64,000 bases of DNA from Labrys sp. WJW (GCF_001676615.1 NZ_LYXZ01000001.1:186001-250000); one strand, 5' to 3'. Shown: positions 1-8,416, counted from the stretch's first letter. Numbers and translations are program-made. The notes: a model not told the origin generated them from the sequence alone.

Positions 1-1099
1 GCGTTCCGCCAGCCAGGGCATAGCGCTTATGCTCGGCCGGGCTCGCATACCACTTCATGAAATCCCAGGCCGCGTCCTTCTGGGTGCCATGGGCGTTGAG
101 GCACATGACCCAGCCGCCGACCGGCGGAACCGGCTTGCCCGCCTTGGACGGCATCAGGACGCTGCCGAACTTGCCGGCGATCTGGCTGGTCTTGGGATCG
201 TTGGCGATCTGGGCGCGCACCGACCAGTCGTTCATCATGGCGAGCTTGCCGCTGGCAAAGGCGCTCGCGCGCTCGTCCCAAGCGTAGCTCTCGACACCGG
301 GCGGGCCGAATTTCACCATGTCCTTGAAGAACTGCACGAGATCGAGAGACTCGGGCGAGTTGAGGGTCGGCGTCATGTCGGCATAGGGATCGGCGGCCCC
401 GATGACATTGCTCTTCCAGGGCGAGCCGCCGGCATTGAAGATCCACTCGAAATATTGCTGCCCGGCCGCCGCGCCACGCTGGTTGTTCATGGCGTAGCCA
501 TAGACGCCCGGGAAATCCGGGTTGTTAGTGAAGAACTTGGCCGCCTTCTGCAAGTCCTCGAAGGTCTTGGGCGGCTGCATCTTCGCCTTTTCGAACAGGT
601 CCGTGCGGTAATACATCAGCTCGTAGTAGATCGCGACGGGCAGGCAGTATTTCTTGTTGTCCCAGCTCGCCTGGCCGGCACCCGAGGCGGTGTAGTCGTC
701 CCAGGCGATCACCTTGGGATCTTCCTTGGCGATGCGGTCGTCGAGAGCATCGATGCAGCCTGCCTCGACGAACTCGCCGATCCAGATGCCGTCGATGAGC
801 AGCACGTCGTAGCTGCTGTCGTTCTGCGAACAGTTCAACAGCTCCTTGTCGTGCAGGGCGTCATAGCCGTTGCCGTCGACCTCCACCTTGGCGCCGGTGA
901 GCTTGGTGAAGTCGTCCTTGGTGGCCTTGATCGCCTCGATGAAGGGATCGCTGATGCTGATCAGCTTCAGCGTCTTGCCGGCCTGGTCGGCAAGCTTGCC
1001 TTTCCAGTCGATGTCCTGGGCATGAGCGGCCAGGCCGACCAGGCAGGCCAGCGCGGATGCCGTGCCGATCATGATCTGCTTGAATGCGGGGCGTTCCAT
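1..1099 (-). CDS. Sugar ABC transporter substrate-binding protein (partial, C-terminus off window)
   Basis: Reading the minus strand from an ATG at 1099 gives an open frame that runs off the left edge after 366 codons. The start has a GGAGG six bases upstream; an ATG at 1105 is in frame but abuts that Shine-Dalgarno, so 1099 is preferred. Residues 1-23 form a signal peptide ending in AHA-like residues. The mature part begins DIDWKGKLADQAGK and has the layout of family-1 (MalE/UgpB-type) binding proteins, including the hinge region GGWVMCLNAHGTQKDAAWDF. It would bind a sugar in the periplasm for an ABC importer whose permeases are expected beyond the window. It lies 85 bases downstream of the lacI-type gene on the same strand, next to sugar-catabolic genes, which suggests a co-regulated uptake operon. 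The ligand cannot be told. Confidence 0.88.
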   Translation of the reverse strand, partial: MERPAFKQIMIGTASALACLVGLAAHAQDIDWKGKLADQAGKTLKLISISDPFIEAIKATKDDFTKLTGAKVEVDGNGYDALHDKELLNCSQNDSSYDVLLIDGIWIGEFVEAGCIDALDDRIAKEDPKVIAWDDYTASGAGQASWDNKKYCLPVAIYYELMYYRTDLFEKAKMQPPKTFEDLQKAAKFFTNNPDFPGVYGYAMNNQRGAAAGQQYFEWIFNAGGSPWKSNVIGAADPYADMTPTLNSPESLDLVQFFKDMVKFGPPGVESYAWDERASAFASGKLAMMNDWSVRAQIANDPKTSQIAGKFGSVLMPSKAGKPVPPVGGWVMCLNAHGTQKDAAWDFMKWYASPAEHKRYALAGGT

Positions 1100-1184
1100 A
1101 TTCATCCTCCATTCCGGCCGTTCTTATGGGCGCGCCGGTGCCGGTGGCGGCGCGTCGTTTCAAGGTCCCGAAAATGCTGGCGGG

Positions 1185-2282
1185 TTAGGTCTTGGGCTGC
1201 CTGGCCGAGGATTTTCGTCGCGGCCTCGCCTTGGGCGGCTCTTCGCGGGTGGCGATGCGACGGATCGGCAGGCCAATTCTCTTGGTCGAGTTTCTCAGGA
1301 TGAGTTCGCAAGGCAGGCGGACATGCCGGGCAATTGCCGCCGGGTTGTCCATCCTGGCGCGTATGGTCGCCCATGCCTCCGCAGCGATCCGCTCCACATC
1401 CTGCCGCATGGCGGTGATGGGCGGCGCCGTCGCGCGCATCCAGGCATAGTCGTCGAAGCCGACCAGCGAGATGTCCTCGGGAATCCGGATATTGCGCTGG
1501 GCCATGTCGGCGAGAACGCCGAGCGTCCCGAAATTGGTGAGAGCGATGACGGCGGTGGGCCGCTCATGGGCCGCGAACCAGCGTTGCAGGCCCTCCGCGA
1601 CCGTTTCGAATGTCTGGCCGACCTCGACAATGGGCGGGGCGGGCAGGCCCGCTTCCTCGAAGACCTGCACAATGCCGGCGCAGCGTTCACGGATATTGGC
1701 GATGCGCGTGGTGGTCGCAACCACCAGGGCATTGCTGTGCCCATATTCCAGGAGATGCTCGGCAGCGCGTCGCCCGGCAGAAAAATTGTCGCTGCCGATG
1801 GTATCGCCCTCGAAGCCCTCGGTGATGCGGTCGACGACGACATAGGGCACGCCGACATCGTCGAGAAGCGTCCGGGTCGCGAAGCGATCGTCGTTCGGAA
1901 TGATCACGACGCCCGACGGCCGCCAGGACAGCAGGGCCGACAGGCGCGAGCGCTCGACCTCTTCATTCTCGTTCGAGCTCGCCACGATGATGTCGTAGCC
2001 TTCGTCCTGGACGCAACGTTCCAGGCTGGCGATCACGGCGCTGAAATAGGGATTGTCCAGACTTGGCACCAGGACGGTGACGACGCGCGCCTTCCCCGTC
2101 CTGAGTTGCGAGGCGACCCGGTCGACCTCATAGCCCAGCTCGCGTGCAATGGCCTGCACGCGCTCGGCGACCTCCGGGGTCGCCGCCCCCTGGCGGCCGT
2201 TGAGAACGTTCGACACCGTCGCCGGCGAAACGCCGGCCCGCGCCGCAACATTCCTGATGGAAATACGCTTAGGTTTGCGCAT
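1185..2282 (-). CDS. LacI-family transcriptional regulator
   Basis: This 365-residue protein has the N-terminal LacI helix-turn-helix and hinge (IRNVAARAGVSPATVSNVLN, about residues 9-28, then a hinge helix to about 60). A periplasmic-binding-protein-like effector domain follows, with the family hallmarks SNENEEVE and VVGFDD-like (SLVGFDDYAWM). A basic tail ends RPRRKSSARQPKT, slightly longer than usual. It is probably a sugar-responsive repressor of the adjacent sugar-uptake gene at 1-1099 and of itself, because three LacI-type operator matches lie 36-101 bases upstream of its start. The start at 2282 is the first ATG before the HTH; its ribosome binding site is weak. The effector sugar is not evident from sequence. 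Confidence 0.93.
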   Translation of the reverse strand: MRKPKRISIRNVAARAGVSPATVSNVLNGRQGAATPEVAERVQAIARELGYEVDRVASQLRTGKARVVTVLVPSLDNPYFSAVIASLERCVQDEGYDIIVASSNENEEVERSRLSALLSWRPSGVVIIPNDDRFATRTLLDDVGVPYVVVDRITEGFEGDTIGSDNFSAGRRAAEHLLEYGHSNALVVATTTRIANIRERCAGIVQVFEEAGLPAPPIVEVGQTFETVAEGLQRWFAAHERPTAVIALTNFGTLGVLADMAQRNIRIPEDISLVGFDDYAWMRATAPPITAMRQDVERIAAEAWATIRARMDNPAAIARHVRLPCELILRNSTKRIGLPIRRIATREEPPKARPRRKSSARQPKT

Positions 2283-2317
2283 GGCAGCCCAACGTTTCCG
2301 TTCCCTGTAATTCTTAC

Positions 2318-2383
2318 TTAAACGATTTAATAAAACGATTCACCAGCAAGCTTCGTTTGTCAACACCTTACTGAATCGTTTTA
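2318..2383. promoter_or_regulatory. Three LacI-type operator matches upstream of the lacI-family gene
   Basis: Three 12-base sites fit the pattern T-n-A-A-(A/T)-C-G-(A/T)-T-T-n-A with a central CG: TTAAACGATTTA (2318-2329), TAAAACGATTCA (2331-2342) and TGAATCGTTTTA (2372-2383). The second and third are exact reverse complements of each other, with centres 41 bases apart (about four helical turns). The first two centres are 13 bases apart. A central-CG palindrome is the usual operator form of LacI/GalR regulators. The location just upstream of the lacI-type start implies autoregulation, with possible looping between sites. The assignment of regulator to site is inference. Confidence 0.6.
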
Positions 2384-2434
2384 GTACACAGGCCCGATCG
2401 CAGGGTGGAAGGCAGCCGCGAGCGACTGCGTCCC

Positions 2435-2459
2435 GCGCCTCGGTGTCCTGCCGAGGCGC
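2435..2459. terminator. Hairpin between the SDR gene and the lacI promoter region
   Basis: GCGCCTCGG (2435-2443) and CCGAGGCGC (2451-2459) form a perfect 9-bp stem with a 7-base loop, about 75 bases after the stop of the minus-strand SDR gene. There is no T-tract on either strand, so it is at best a weak or Rho-assisted terminator, or simply an RNA-stabilising hairpin. Confidence 0.4.
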
Positions 2460-2531
2460 CGTGGGGGAGCGAAGAAAATCTCGACAAAGACCGGCCGGCG
2501 AGAAGGCTGAAGGCCCTTCCGCGGGCCGCCG

Positions 2532-3305
2532 TCACCAGCAGGTAAAGCCACCGTCCGCCACCACCGTGGTGCCGGTCATCAGGCTGGAGGCATCGCAGGC
2601 CAGGAAATGCACGACCGATGCGATCTCGTCCGGCTTGCCGAGACGATGCATCGGCGTGTCGCGCAGCCAGACGTCGATCATGCCGTCATTGTCGTGGCGA
2701 TACATGGTCATGGCGGTCTCGATATAGGTCGGCGCCACCGCGTTGACCCGCACGCCACGATCGGCCCATTCGGCTGCCAGCGACGAGGTCATCTGGTGTA
2801 CAGCGGCCTTGGCGGCATTGTAGTAGGTCTGCTTTTGCGGGCGGTTCGAGATCAGGCCGGACATCGAGCCGATATTCACGATGGCTCCTCGCCCCGCCTT
2901 GAGCATATGGCGGCCGAACGCGCGATTGCACCAGAAAACGCCATTGTAGTTGACGTCGTTCACATGCAGCCAGTGCTCGTCGGTCACGTCCTCGGCCGCC
3001 GTTCCCGAACGGGCGATGCCGGCATTGGCAACGAGGATGTCCACCCGGCCATGATCCCGCACGACGTCCTCCGCCAGCGCCTCGACCTCGGCCGGCTTGG
3101 TCACGTCGACCTGGCGCACATCGACCTCATAGCCCTTGCGCGCCAACTCGGCCTGCCCTTCGCCCGCGATCGACAGGTCGATGTCGGCAATGACGACTTT
3201 TGCGCCATTTTCCAACAGAGCTTCGGCACAGCTCAGGCCGATGCCGCGTCCACCGCCGGTGACGACGGCAACCCGGCCGTCAAGACGGAACTTGCGTGCA
3301 TACAT
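2532..3305 (-). CDS. Short-chain dehydrogenase/reductase (SDR), sugar-linked
   Basis: This is a 257-residue classical SDR. The dinucleotide motif TGGGRGIG is at 16-23 and NAG at 95-97. The catalytic residues Ser150, Tyr163 and Lys167 (YNAAK) are present, as is the C-terminal TGTTVVADGG strand usual for the family. The NAD preference is suggested by Asp42 at the end of beta-2 (VVIADID). It is a soluble oxidoreductase, probably acting on a sugar or sugar alcohol, given its place between the class II aldolase (41 bases upstream) and the LacI/ABC genes. Many rhizobial deoxysugar operons pair an SDR with a kinase and an aldolase. The exact substrate is not evident. Confidence 0.92.
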   Translation of the reverse strand: MYARKFRLDGRVAVVTGGGRGIGLSCAEALLENGAKVVIADIDLSIAGEGQAELARKGYEVDVRQVDVTKPAEVEALAEDVVRDHGRVDILVANAGIARSGTAAEDVTDEHWLHVNDVNYNGVFWCNRAFGRHMLKAGRGAIVNIGSMSGLISNRPQKQTYYNAAKAAVHQMTSSLAAEWADRGVRVNAVAPTYIETAMTMYRHDNDGMIDVWLRDTPMHRLGKPDEIASVVHFLACDASSLMTGTTVVADGGFTCW

Positions 3306-3346
3306 GAGATCCTCCCGTTTCCGGATAGTTCAGGCCGAAGCCAGTG

Positions 3347-4030
3347 TTATTCTGCAGCGCGATCGAGGAAGGGATGGCGCCCGGGCCGGGCGAACTTGGT
3401 GCGGCGGATATCGAGAAGCCTCTCGACCTGCTCGGCGTTGAATTCCTTGGCGCCGCCATAATGGGCCGCGAGGTAGACGACCTTGGCGTAGTAATCGAGC
3501 GCTTCCATCTTGAAATAGGCGCTGGTGAGGTCGTGCCCATAGGACAGCGCCCCATGGTTTTCCAACAGCAGCGCGTCATATCGGTCGAGATAGGGCGCGA
3601 TCGCGTCGGACAATTCGCTCGTCGAGGGCAGCGCGTAGGGCGTCAGCGGCACCTCGCCGAGGAACATGGTGGATTCGGGCATGATCTGCTGCGTGATCGG
3701 CTTGCCGCAGATGGCATGAACCGTGGCATAGAGGGGGTGGGCGTGCACGACCGCCCGGACATCGGGGCGATGATCGTAGACACATAGATGCATCTTGATC
3801 TCGGTCGAGGGACGAAAGCCCTTGTCCTCGACGAGGGCGCCCTGCCGGTCGATCCTGCAGATCATCTCCGGTGTCATGAAGCCCTTGGATACGCTGGTCG
3901 GCGTGCACAGCAAGGTGCCGTCATCCAGCAGAACCGAAAAATTGCCGTCATTGGCGGCGCCCATTTCGCGCGCATAGGCGCGCCGCCCGATTTCACAGAT
4001 ATATTCGCGCAATCGGAGATCGTCTTGCAT
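3347..4030 (-). CDS. Class II aldolase, L-fuculose-phosphate aldolase-like
   Basis: This 227-residue protein is of the class II aldolase/adducin family. It has the residues expected of zinc-dependent L-fuculose-1-phosphate aldolases: the phosphate-binding NDGNFS segment near 27-32, Glu77 in PSTEIKMH, His96 and His98 in the HAHP zinc motif, and His159 in ENHGAL. It would cleave a ketose 1-phosphate to dihydroxyacetone phosphate plus an aldehyde in the cytoplasm. The start is taken at ATG 4030, with GAGG eight bases upstream; a GTG nine bases earlier is also in frame. With the rhamnulokinase-like gene upstream in the same orientation, a deoxyhexose (rhamnose or fucose) pathway is likely. Substrate stereochemistry cannot be told from sequence alone. 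Confidence 0.88.
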   Translation of the reverse strand: MQDDLRLREYICEIGRRAYAREMGAANDGNFSVLLDDGTLLCTPTSVSKGFMTPEMICRIDRQGALVEDKGFRPSTEIKMHLCVYDHRPDVRAVVHAHPLYATVHAICGKPITQQIMPESTMFLGEVPLTPYALPSTSELSDAIAPYLDRYDALLLENHGALSYGHDLTSAYFKMEALDYYAKVVYLAAHYGGAKEFNAEQVERLLDIRRTKFARPGRHPFLDRAAE

Positions 4031-4067
4031 GCCGGGCACCTCGCTGGGGTCACCCGAGCTATCGCAA

Positions 4068-4097
4068 ATCCGGACATAAAGTCAACTATTCGGACTT
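4068..4097. promoter_or_regulatory. 20-bp-period direct repeat in front of the aldolase gene
   Basis: ATCCGGACAT (4068-4077) and ATTCGGACTT (4088-4097) form a direct repeat with an exact 20-base period, two helical turns, between the DeoR gene and the aldolase start. On the minus strand a TTGACT hexamer (4087-4082) followed 17 bases later by ATAGCT could be a promoter overlapping the repeat. DeoR-family repressors often bind tandem repeats, so this is a candidate operator. The link is inference. Confidence 0.4.
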
Positions 4098-4127
4098 TTA
4101 ATTTTTGTATATGCCCGATTATGCCCG

Positions 4128-4883
4128 CTACACGATGAGCTTTACCTTGTGCCTTTCGAACAGTTCACGCCATTCCGGCGATGGTTCCCGGTCCGTGACC
4201 ACGAAATCGATGGGTTCGAAGCCGCAGATGCTGATCAGGGCCGTCCTGTCGAATTTCTCACTGTCGACGAGAAGGCAAACCCGTTGCGCGCTGGCGATGA
4301 AGGCTCGCTTCACCTCCGCGTCGGCCATGTTCGCCTCCATGAGGCCGCCGGCCAGCGAGATGGCCTTGCAGCTGATCAGGGCGACATCCGCATTGAACTG
4401 GGCGATGGTCCGGCCGGCCAGCGGGCCGACGAAAGTCATCGAGCGGCGGCGCAATTCTCCGCCGACCGACATGATCGTACAGGCGGGCAGGCTGGGATCC
4501 GACAGCACGCGGACGGAATTGGTGATGAGCGTCAGATCCCGCCGGTTGCCGAGACCCTTCAAGGCTTCATAGGCCGTCGATGACGAATCCATCATCACCG
4601 CATCGCCGTCTTTGACCAGCGCCGATGCTTTCTGGGCGATCAGGCGCTTGGCCTCGATGTTGATGAGATGCCGTGTCCGGTAGGGCAGGTCTTCGGCTTC
4701 GCCCTGAAGCGCGACCGCGCCCCCATGCGTCCGGCTCAGAAGGCCCTCCTTCTCGAGCTTGTTGAGATCGCGCCTTATGGTCTCTTCGGTGACCCCCAAT
4801 TCCTGGCTGAGCTCGGCCACCACGACACTGCGGTCACGGGCGACAAGGTGGAGTATCCTGGTTTTTCGCTCAACCGCCAACAT
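4128..4883 (-). CDS. DeoR-family transcriptional regulator
   Basis: This 251-residue protein has the N-terminal DeoR winged helix (about residues 6-57, with ELGVTEETIRRDLNKLEKEG and the family signature RTHGGA). A DeoR-C sugar-phosphate sensor domain follows, with DSSSTAYEAL near 99 and the late SEKF/DRT segment typical of the fold. It is probably a repressor that senses a phosphorylated intermediate of the kinase/aldolase pathway. It sits 35 bases after the kinase gene and about 100 bases before the aldolase, all on the minus strand. In rhizobial rhamnose operons a DeoR-type protein (RhaR) plays this role; equivalence here is plausible but not shown. Confidence 0.93.
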   Translation of the reverse strand: MLAVERKTRILHLVARDRSVVVAELSQELGVTEETIRRDLNKLEKEGLLSRTHGGAVALQGEAEDLPYRTRHLINIEAKRLIAQKASALVKDGDAVMMDSSSTAYEALKGLGNRRDLTLITNSVRVLSDPSLPACTIMSVGGELRRRSMTFVGPLAGRTIAQFNADVALISCKAISLAGGLMEANMADAEVKRAFIASAQRVCLLVDSEKFDRTALISICGFEPIDFVVTDREPSPEWRELFERHKVKLIV

Positions 4884-4918
4884 GCATCACCGCATCACCT
4901 GCCAAATATCGGGCCATT

Positions 4919-6328
4919 TCAGACAAGATTGCGAATGTCTGAGGACTGTTCAACCAGGGCCCGCCCTTCTTCCAAGGATTTTATCTGGCCGAGGCCGAGG
5001 AGCTGGACCAGGGCATTGCCCCAGGAACTCGCCTCGATGGGGCCGATACGCACGGTCTTCCCTGCCTGGACGGCGATCCTGTCGCACAGAACCGCATCCC
5101 GGGCGCCGCCACCGCACAAGGTGAGGCTCGGCAGCGAGCGGCCCGTCAGCTGCTCGATCGTCCTGACCGCAGAACCGATCTCGGAGGCCAGGCCATTATA
5201 GACCGCCAGCGCCAGGCCCCCGAGATCATAGGGAGGAAAGGCGCCGTTGCGCGCGCAGGACCGGCGGATCGCCTCGATGATATCAGGAGGATTGAAGAAC
5301 AGCGGATCGGACGGGTCGATGGCCGGCGTGTCGTCCAGACGGGCCGCTTTCATCACCTGATCCGCGATCCCGGCAAACGTCACGGGCCGGCCGTCACGCT
5401 GCTGCCAGGCCGCCCGCAATTTCTGGACGAGATGCAGGCCATTCAGGCTCTTGATCATGAAGGTGCGGCCACCGAGGCCGCCCTCATTCCCGAATCCCGC
5501 GGCCCGCACGGCATCGTCGAGATCGGGCGCGCGCCGCTCCAGGCCGATCAGGGACCAGGATCCACAGATCACGAAGCCGCCGCCATCCGCAAGATCCAGC
5601 GCCGCCACCGCGCTGGCCGTGTCATGGGCCGCCACCGAGATCACCGGAACGGCGCCCAGCCCCAGCCTTCCCGCAAGGTCGCTGCGCAGCGTGCCATAGA
5701 CCTCGGCAGGGCGGATGATGGGCTGCAGCATCCGCCGCGGCAGGCCGAGCCTTTGGCAGAGCTCGGCGCTCCAATCCTCCGTGCGGGCGTCGACGAGCCC
5801 GGAGGTGCGGGCCAGGGTCAGTTCGGATCGCAGCTTGCCGGTCAGATGGTGGTTGACGACATCGGCCATCATCAAAAGGCCGCTGCTTCTCGCCAATGTC
5901 TCGGGGGCATGCCTCGACTGGTCGAAAAGCTGGCAGATCGTATTGACCGGCAGGTCCTGCGCGCCCGAGATCGCATAGAGCTCTTCGGGGGTGAGCGGCA
6001 AGGCGTCCCGCCCGCGCTGCGAGCGCGGATGGCGGTAGTGGCAGGGCTCTTCCACGATGCCACCGGCATGATCCAGCAGCGCGTAATCCAGGCCCCAGCT
6101 GTCCACGCCGATGGAATCGAGCGCCCCCACCTCGGCGCGGCACCGGCGCAGGCTCTCCTCCACCTCGTCGAACAGGCGCGGGAGGCACCAATGCGGGCCG
6201 TCGTCCCGCTCGACCGCATAGCCCTCGAAGCGGTGAATCTCATCGAGCCGCAAACGGCGGTTCTCAAACGTGGCCAGCATCGCGCGGCCGCTGCCGGCTC
6301 CGAGGTCGAGGACGAGACAGCGCGCCAT
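4919..6328 (-). CDS. rhaB: FGGY-family kinase, rhamnulokinase-like
   Basis: This is a 469-residue carbohydrate kinase of the FHY/FGGY type. The first phosphate loop is LDLGAGSGRAML (7-18), close to the LGASSGR form of rhamnulokinases. HDTASAV contains the likely catalytic base Asp236. NEGG (near 290), the C-terminal CGGGARDAVLCDRIA and GPIEAS also match RhaB order and wording. It would phosphorylate L-rhamnulose or a similar ketose at O-1 in the cytoplasm, feeding the class II aldolase downstream. The start chosen is ATG 6328, with GGAAGGAG five bases upstream; an ATG seven codons earlier is in frame but has no such site. The gene heads the minus-strand catabolic block. L-fuculose is an alternative substrate. 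Confidence 0.85.
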   Translation of the reverse strand: MARCLVLDLGAGSGRAMLATFENRRLRLDEIHRFEGYAVERDDGPHWCLPRLFDEVEESLRRCRAEVGALDSIGVDSWGLDYALLDHAGGIVEEPCHYRHPRSQRGRDALPLTPEELYAISGAQDLPVNTICQLFDQSRHAPETLARSSGLLMMADVVNHHLTGKLRSELTLARTSGLVDARTEDWSAELCQRLGLPRRMLQPIIRPAEVYGTLRSDLAGRLGLGAVPVISVAAHDTASAVAALDLADGGGFVICGSWSLIGLERRAPDLDDAVRAAGFGNEGGLGGRTFMIKSLNGLHLVQKLRAAWQQRDGRPVTFAGIADQVMKAARLDDTPAIDPSDPLFFNPPDIIEAIRRSCARNGAFPPYDLGGLALAVYNGLASEIGSAVRTIEQLTGRSLPSLTLCGGGARDAVLCDRIAVQAGKTVRIGPIEASSWGNALVQLLGLGQIKSLEEGRALVEQSSDIRNLV

Positions 6329-6355
6329 CGGCGCTCCTTCCTGTTTCATCTTCTT

Positions 6356-6373
6356 CGATAAACAACATTATCG
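6356..6373. promoter_or_regulatory. Inverted repeat upstream of the kinase gene
   Basis: CGATAA (6356-6361) and TTATCG (6368-6373) make a 6-bp inverted repeat with a 6-base spacer, 28 bases upstream of the kinase start. The 18-base site is a candidate operator for the DeoR or LacI regulator of the block. It does not match the central-CG LacI sites at 2318-2383 closely. Confidence 0.35.
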
Positions 6374-6537
6374 GGCATTCTTGCCGGATCGATTGTTTGA
6401 AAAAGTCTGAATTCAACCTTAAAGCACCCATACGCCTGATCGGCAATCCCAAAACTGCCGCACAGCATTCGTCCTCTGGAGCCACGACCCCCGAGTCGGC
6501 TCGGCACTACCCTCCCGCGGTACCGGGAGCCCAGCCG

Positions 6538-7014
6538 TCAAAATGGCAAGCGTGCATTGTCCTTGACCTGCTTCATGACGAAGAAGGTGCGGGTCTGCCT
6601 GACGCCCGGCAATGCGATCAGTTTTTGCCCATGCAGCTTGTTGAAATCCGCCATGTCGCGGACGCGGATTTTCAGCAGATAGTCGAAATCGCCCGCCACC
6701 AGGTTGCAATCCAGAACCTCCTTGAGCTTGAGCACCGCGCCCTCGAAGGCTGCAAAACTCTCGGGCGTCGAACGGTCGAGTACCACGCCGACCATCACGA
6801 GGGCATCGAGGCCGACGGAAGTGGGAGAGACCTCGGCACGAACACCGGTGATGAAACCTTCATCGAACAGGCGCTGCGTGCGCCTGTGGCAGGTGGCCGG
6901 GCTGACATTCACGCGCGCGGCGAGCTCGGCATTGCTCAGCCGACCATCGGCATGGAGGGCCCGCAAGATGTTGATGTCGATGCGATCGAGATCGGAGATG
7001 GAAGGTTCTTTCAT
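6538..7014 (-). CDS. acdR: Lrp/AsnC-family regulator of ACC deaminase (AcdR-like)
   Basis: This 158-residue Lrp/AsnC protein has an N-terminal AsnC winged helix (about 8-55: DRIDINILRALHADGRLSNA, then NVSPATCHRRTQRL) and a C-terminal RAM ligand/oligomerisation domain (GDFDYLLKIRVRD near 108-120). It is divergent from acdS with only 137 bases between the two starts. That arrangement is the classical rhizobial acdR-acdS pair, in which AcdR activates acdS, often in response to ACC and oxygen. The start has AGAAGG six bases upstream. The identification rests on family plus position. Confidence 0.9.
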   Translation of the reverse strand: MKEPSISDLDRIDINILRALHADGRLSNAELAARVNVSPATCHRRTQRLFDEGFITGVRAEVSPTSVGLDALVMVGVVLDRSTPESFAAFEGAVLKLKEVLDCNLVAGDFDYLLKIRVRDMADFNKLHGQKLIALPGVRQTRTFFVMKQVKDNARLPF

Positions 7015-7036
7015 TTAGATCCTTCTTGATGAAATA

Positions 7037-7059
7037 TGTCATACTCAAAAAGTAGATCA
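7037..7059. promoter_or_regulatory. Imperfect AT-centred dyad between acdR and acdS
   Basis: TGTCATACT (7037-7045) and AGTAGATCA (7051-7059) form an imperfect inverted repeat (6 of 9 positions) around an A-rich centre, which resembles the general shape of Lrp-box sites. It lies in the shared 137-base promoter region and close to the acdR start. It is a candidate AcdR-binding site, based on shape and position only. Confidence 0.35.
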
Positions 7060-7151
7060 TCTTGCATTCTTGTAAAAGATAGAGGCCAAATTCGAAAGCA
7101 CCCACCAGGGCTTTTCGACTAGGCTCCGTTCCGTCTCATGGAGCCCGTCCA

Positions 7152-8171
7152 ATGTCCCTTCTCGAAAAGTTCGAGCGTTATCCGCTCACCTTCGGCCCCA
7201 CCCCGATCGAGCACCTGCCGCGTCTCACCCAGGCCCTTGGCGGCAAGGTCCAGATCTATGCCAAGCGCGATGACTGCAACTCCGGCCTTGCCATGGGTGG
7301 CAACAAGCTCAGGAAGCTCGAATATATCGTGCCGGATGCCATCGCCTCGGGTGCCGACACGCTGGTGTCGATCGGCGGCGTTCAGTCCAACCACACCCGC
7401 ATGGTGGCTGCGACCGCCGCCAAGATCGGCATGAAATGCGTGGTCATCCAGGAGAAATGGGTGCCGCATTACGACGCCGTCTATGACCGGGTCGGCAACA
7501 TCCTGATGACCCGGCTGATGGGCGCGGATTCCCGGCTCGTCGACGATGGTTTCGATATCGGCATCCGCAAGAGCTGGCAGGATGCGATCCAGTCGGTCGA
7601 GGCGGCCGGCGGCAAGCCCTATCCGATTCCGGCCGGCGCGTCGGTGCACAAGTTCGGCGCCCTCGGCTATGTCGGCTTTGCCGAGGAGGTCGCCAAGCAG
7701 GAGGCGGAGCTTGGCTTCACCTTCGACTATGTCGTGGTCTGCGTCGTCACCGGCTCGACTCAGGGCGGCATGATCGTCGGTTTTGCCGCGCAGGGGCGCG
7801 CGGACCGCGTCATCGGCATCGATGCCTCGGGCACTCTCGAGCAAACCCGGGCACAGGTTCGCTCCATCGTCGACAATACCGCGGAACTGGTCGGCCTCGG
7901 CCGCGAGATCGGCGAGCACGAGATCGTCATCAACCCGGACTACGCCTACCCGGCCTATGGCGTGCCGTCGGACGAGACCAATGACGCGATCCGGCTCGCC
8001 GCGCGCACCGAGGCGATGATCACGGACCCGGTCTATGAGGGCAAGTCGATGCAGGGATTGATCGACCTGACGCGCAAGGGCTTCTTCCCCGAAGGCTCGC
8101 GCGTCCTCTACGCCCATCTCGGCGGTGCGCCCGCCTTGAACGGCTACAGCTATTACTATCGCGAAGGCTGA
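7152..8171 (+). CDS. acdS: 1-aminocyclopropane-1-carboxylate (ACC) deaminase
   Basis: This 339-residue PLP enzyme converts ACC, the plant ethylene precursor, to 2-oxobutyrate and ammonia in the cytoplasm. Lys52 in [10 protein letters not shown] is the PLP lysine, and Ser79 (GVQSNH) and Tyr295 are at the expected active-site positions. Glu296 (VYEGKS) and Leu323 (AHLGGA), each offset by one from the published reference numbering, distinguish true ACC deaminases from D-cysteine desulfhydrases. The start has GGAG eight bases upstream. It is divergent from the acdR-like gene and ends in a strong hairpin, so it is probably monocistronic. Its presence suggests association with plants. Confidence 0.97.
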   Translation: MSLLEKFERYPLTFGPTPIEHLPRLTQALGGKVQIYAKRDDCNSGLAMGGNKLRKLEYIVPDAIASGADTLVSIGGVQSNHTRMVAATAAKIGMKCVVIQEKWVPHYDAVYDRVGNILMTRLMGADSRLVDDGFDIGIRKSWQDAIQSVEAAGGKPYPIPAGASVHKFGALGYVGFAEEVAKQEAELGFTFDYVVVCVVTGSTQGGMIVGFAAQGRADRVIGIDASGTLEQTRAQVRSIVDNTAELVGLGREIGEHEIVINPDYAYPAYGVPSDETNDAIRLAARTEAMITDPVYEGKSMQGLIDLTRKGFFPEGSRVLYAHLGGAPALNGYSYYYREG

Positions 8172-8204
8172 CAGGGATCGTGCGTTCCCGCGCCTGTCGG
8201 GCAA

Positions 8205-8255
8205 GCAGGCGCCGAGGGGGCGGATCCGAAAAAGGTCCGCCCCCTCGGCGCCTGC
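8205..8255. terminator. Large perfect hairpin after acdS
   Basis: Bases 8205-8224 and 8236-8255 are perfect reverse complements, giving a 20-bp GC-rich stem with an 11-base loop containing an A-run. It starts 34 bases after the acdS stop. There is no T-tract on the plus strand, so it may act as a Rho-assisted terminator or 3' end stabiliser rather than a canonical intrinsic terminator. Confidence 0.7.
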
Positions 8256-8416
8256 AGCATTGGCGCTTGGCGGGCGACAGTAGCGGCCACGCTTGGCGCT
8301 AAGACACTGATGTACAGCCCCGGCGTGGACTGACGGGCTACGGGCGCACAGAGTTGCATTGCCGGTTCCCACCTATCGCTGTTAATCTGTGCGAAGGAAG
8401 GGATCAGAGATCAAGA

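Noticed and set aside
29-1303. Long plus-strand open frame over the sugar-binding protein gene
   Set aside because: It is antisense to a clear binding-protein gene, has no ribosome site and its translation shows no protein-like pattern.
6031-6040. Second GGCGGTAG match
   Set aside because: It lies antisense inside the rhamnulokinase-like gene with no leader or NusG gene nearby, so it is taken as chance; it also shows that the 8-base core alone is weak evidence.
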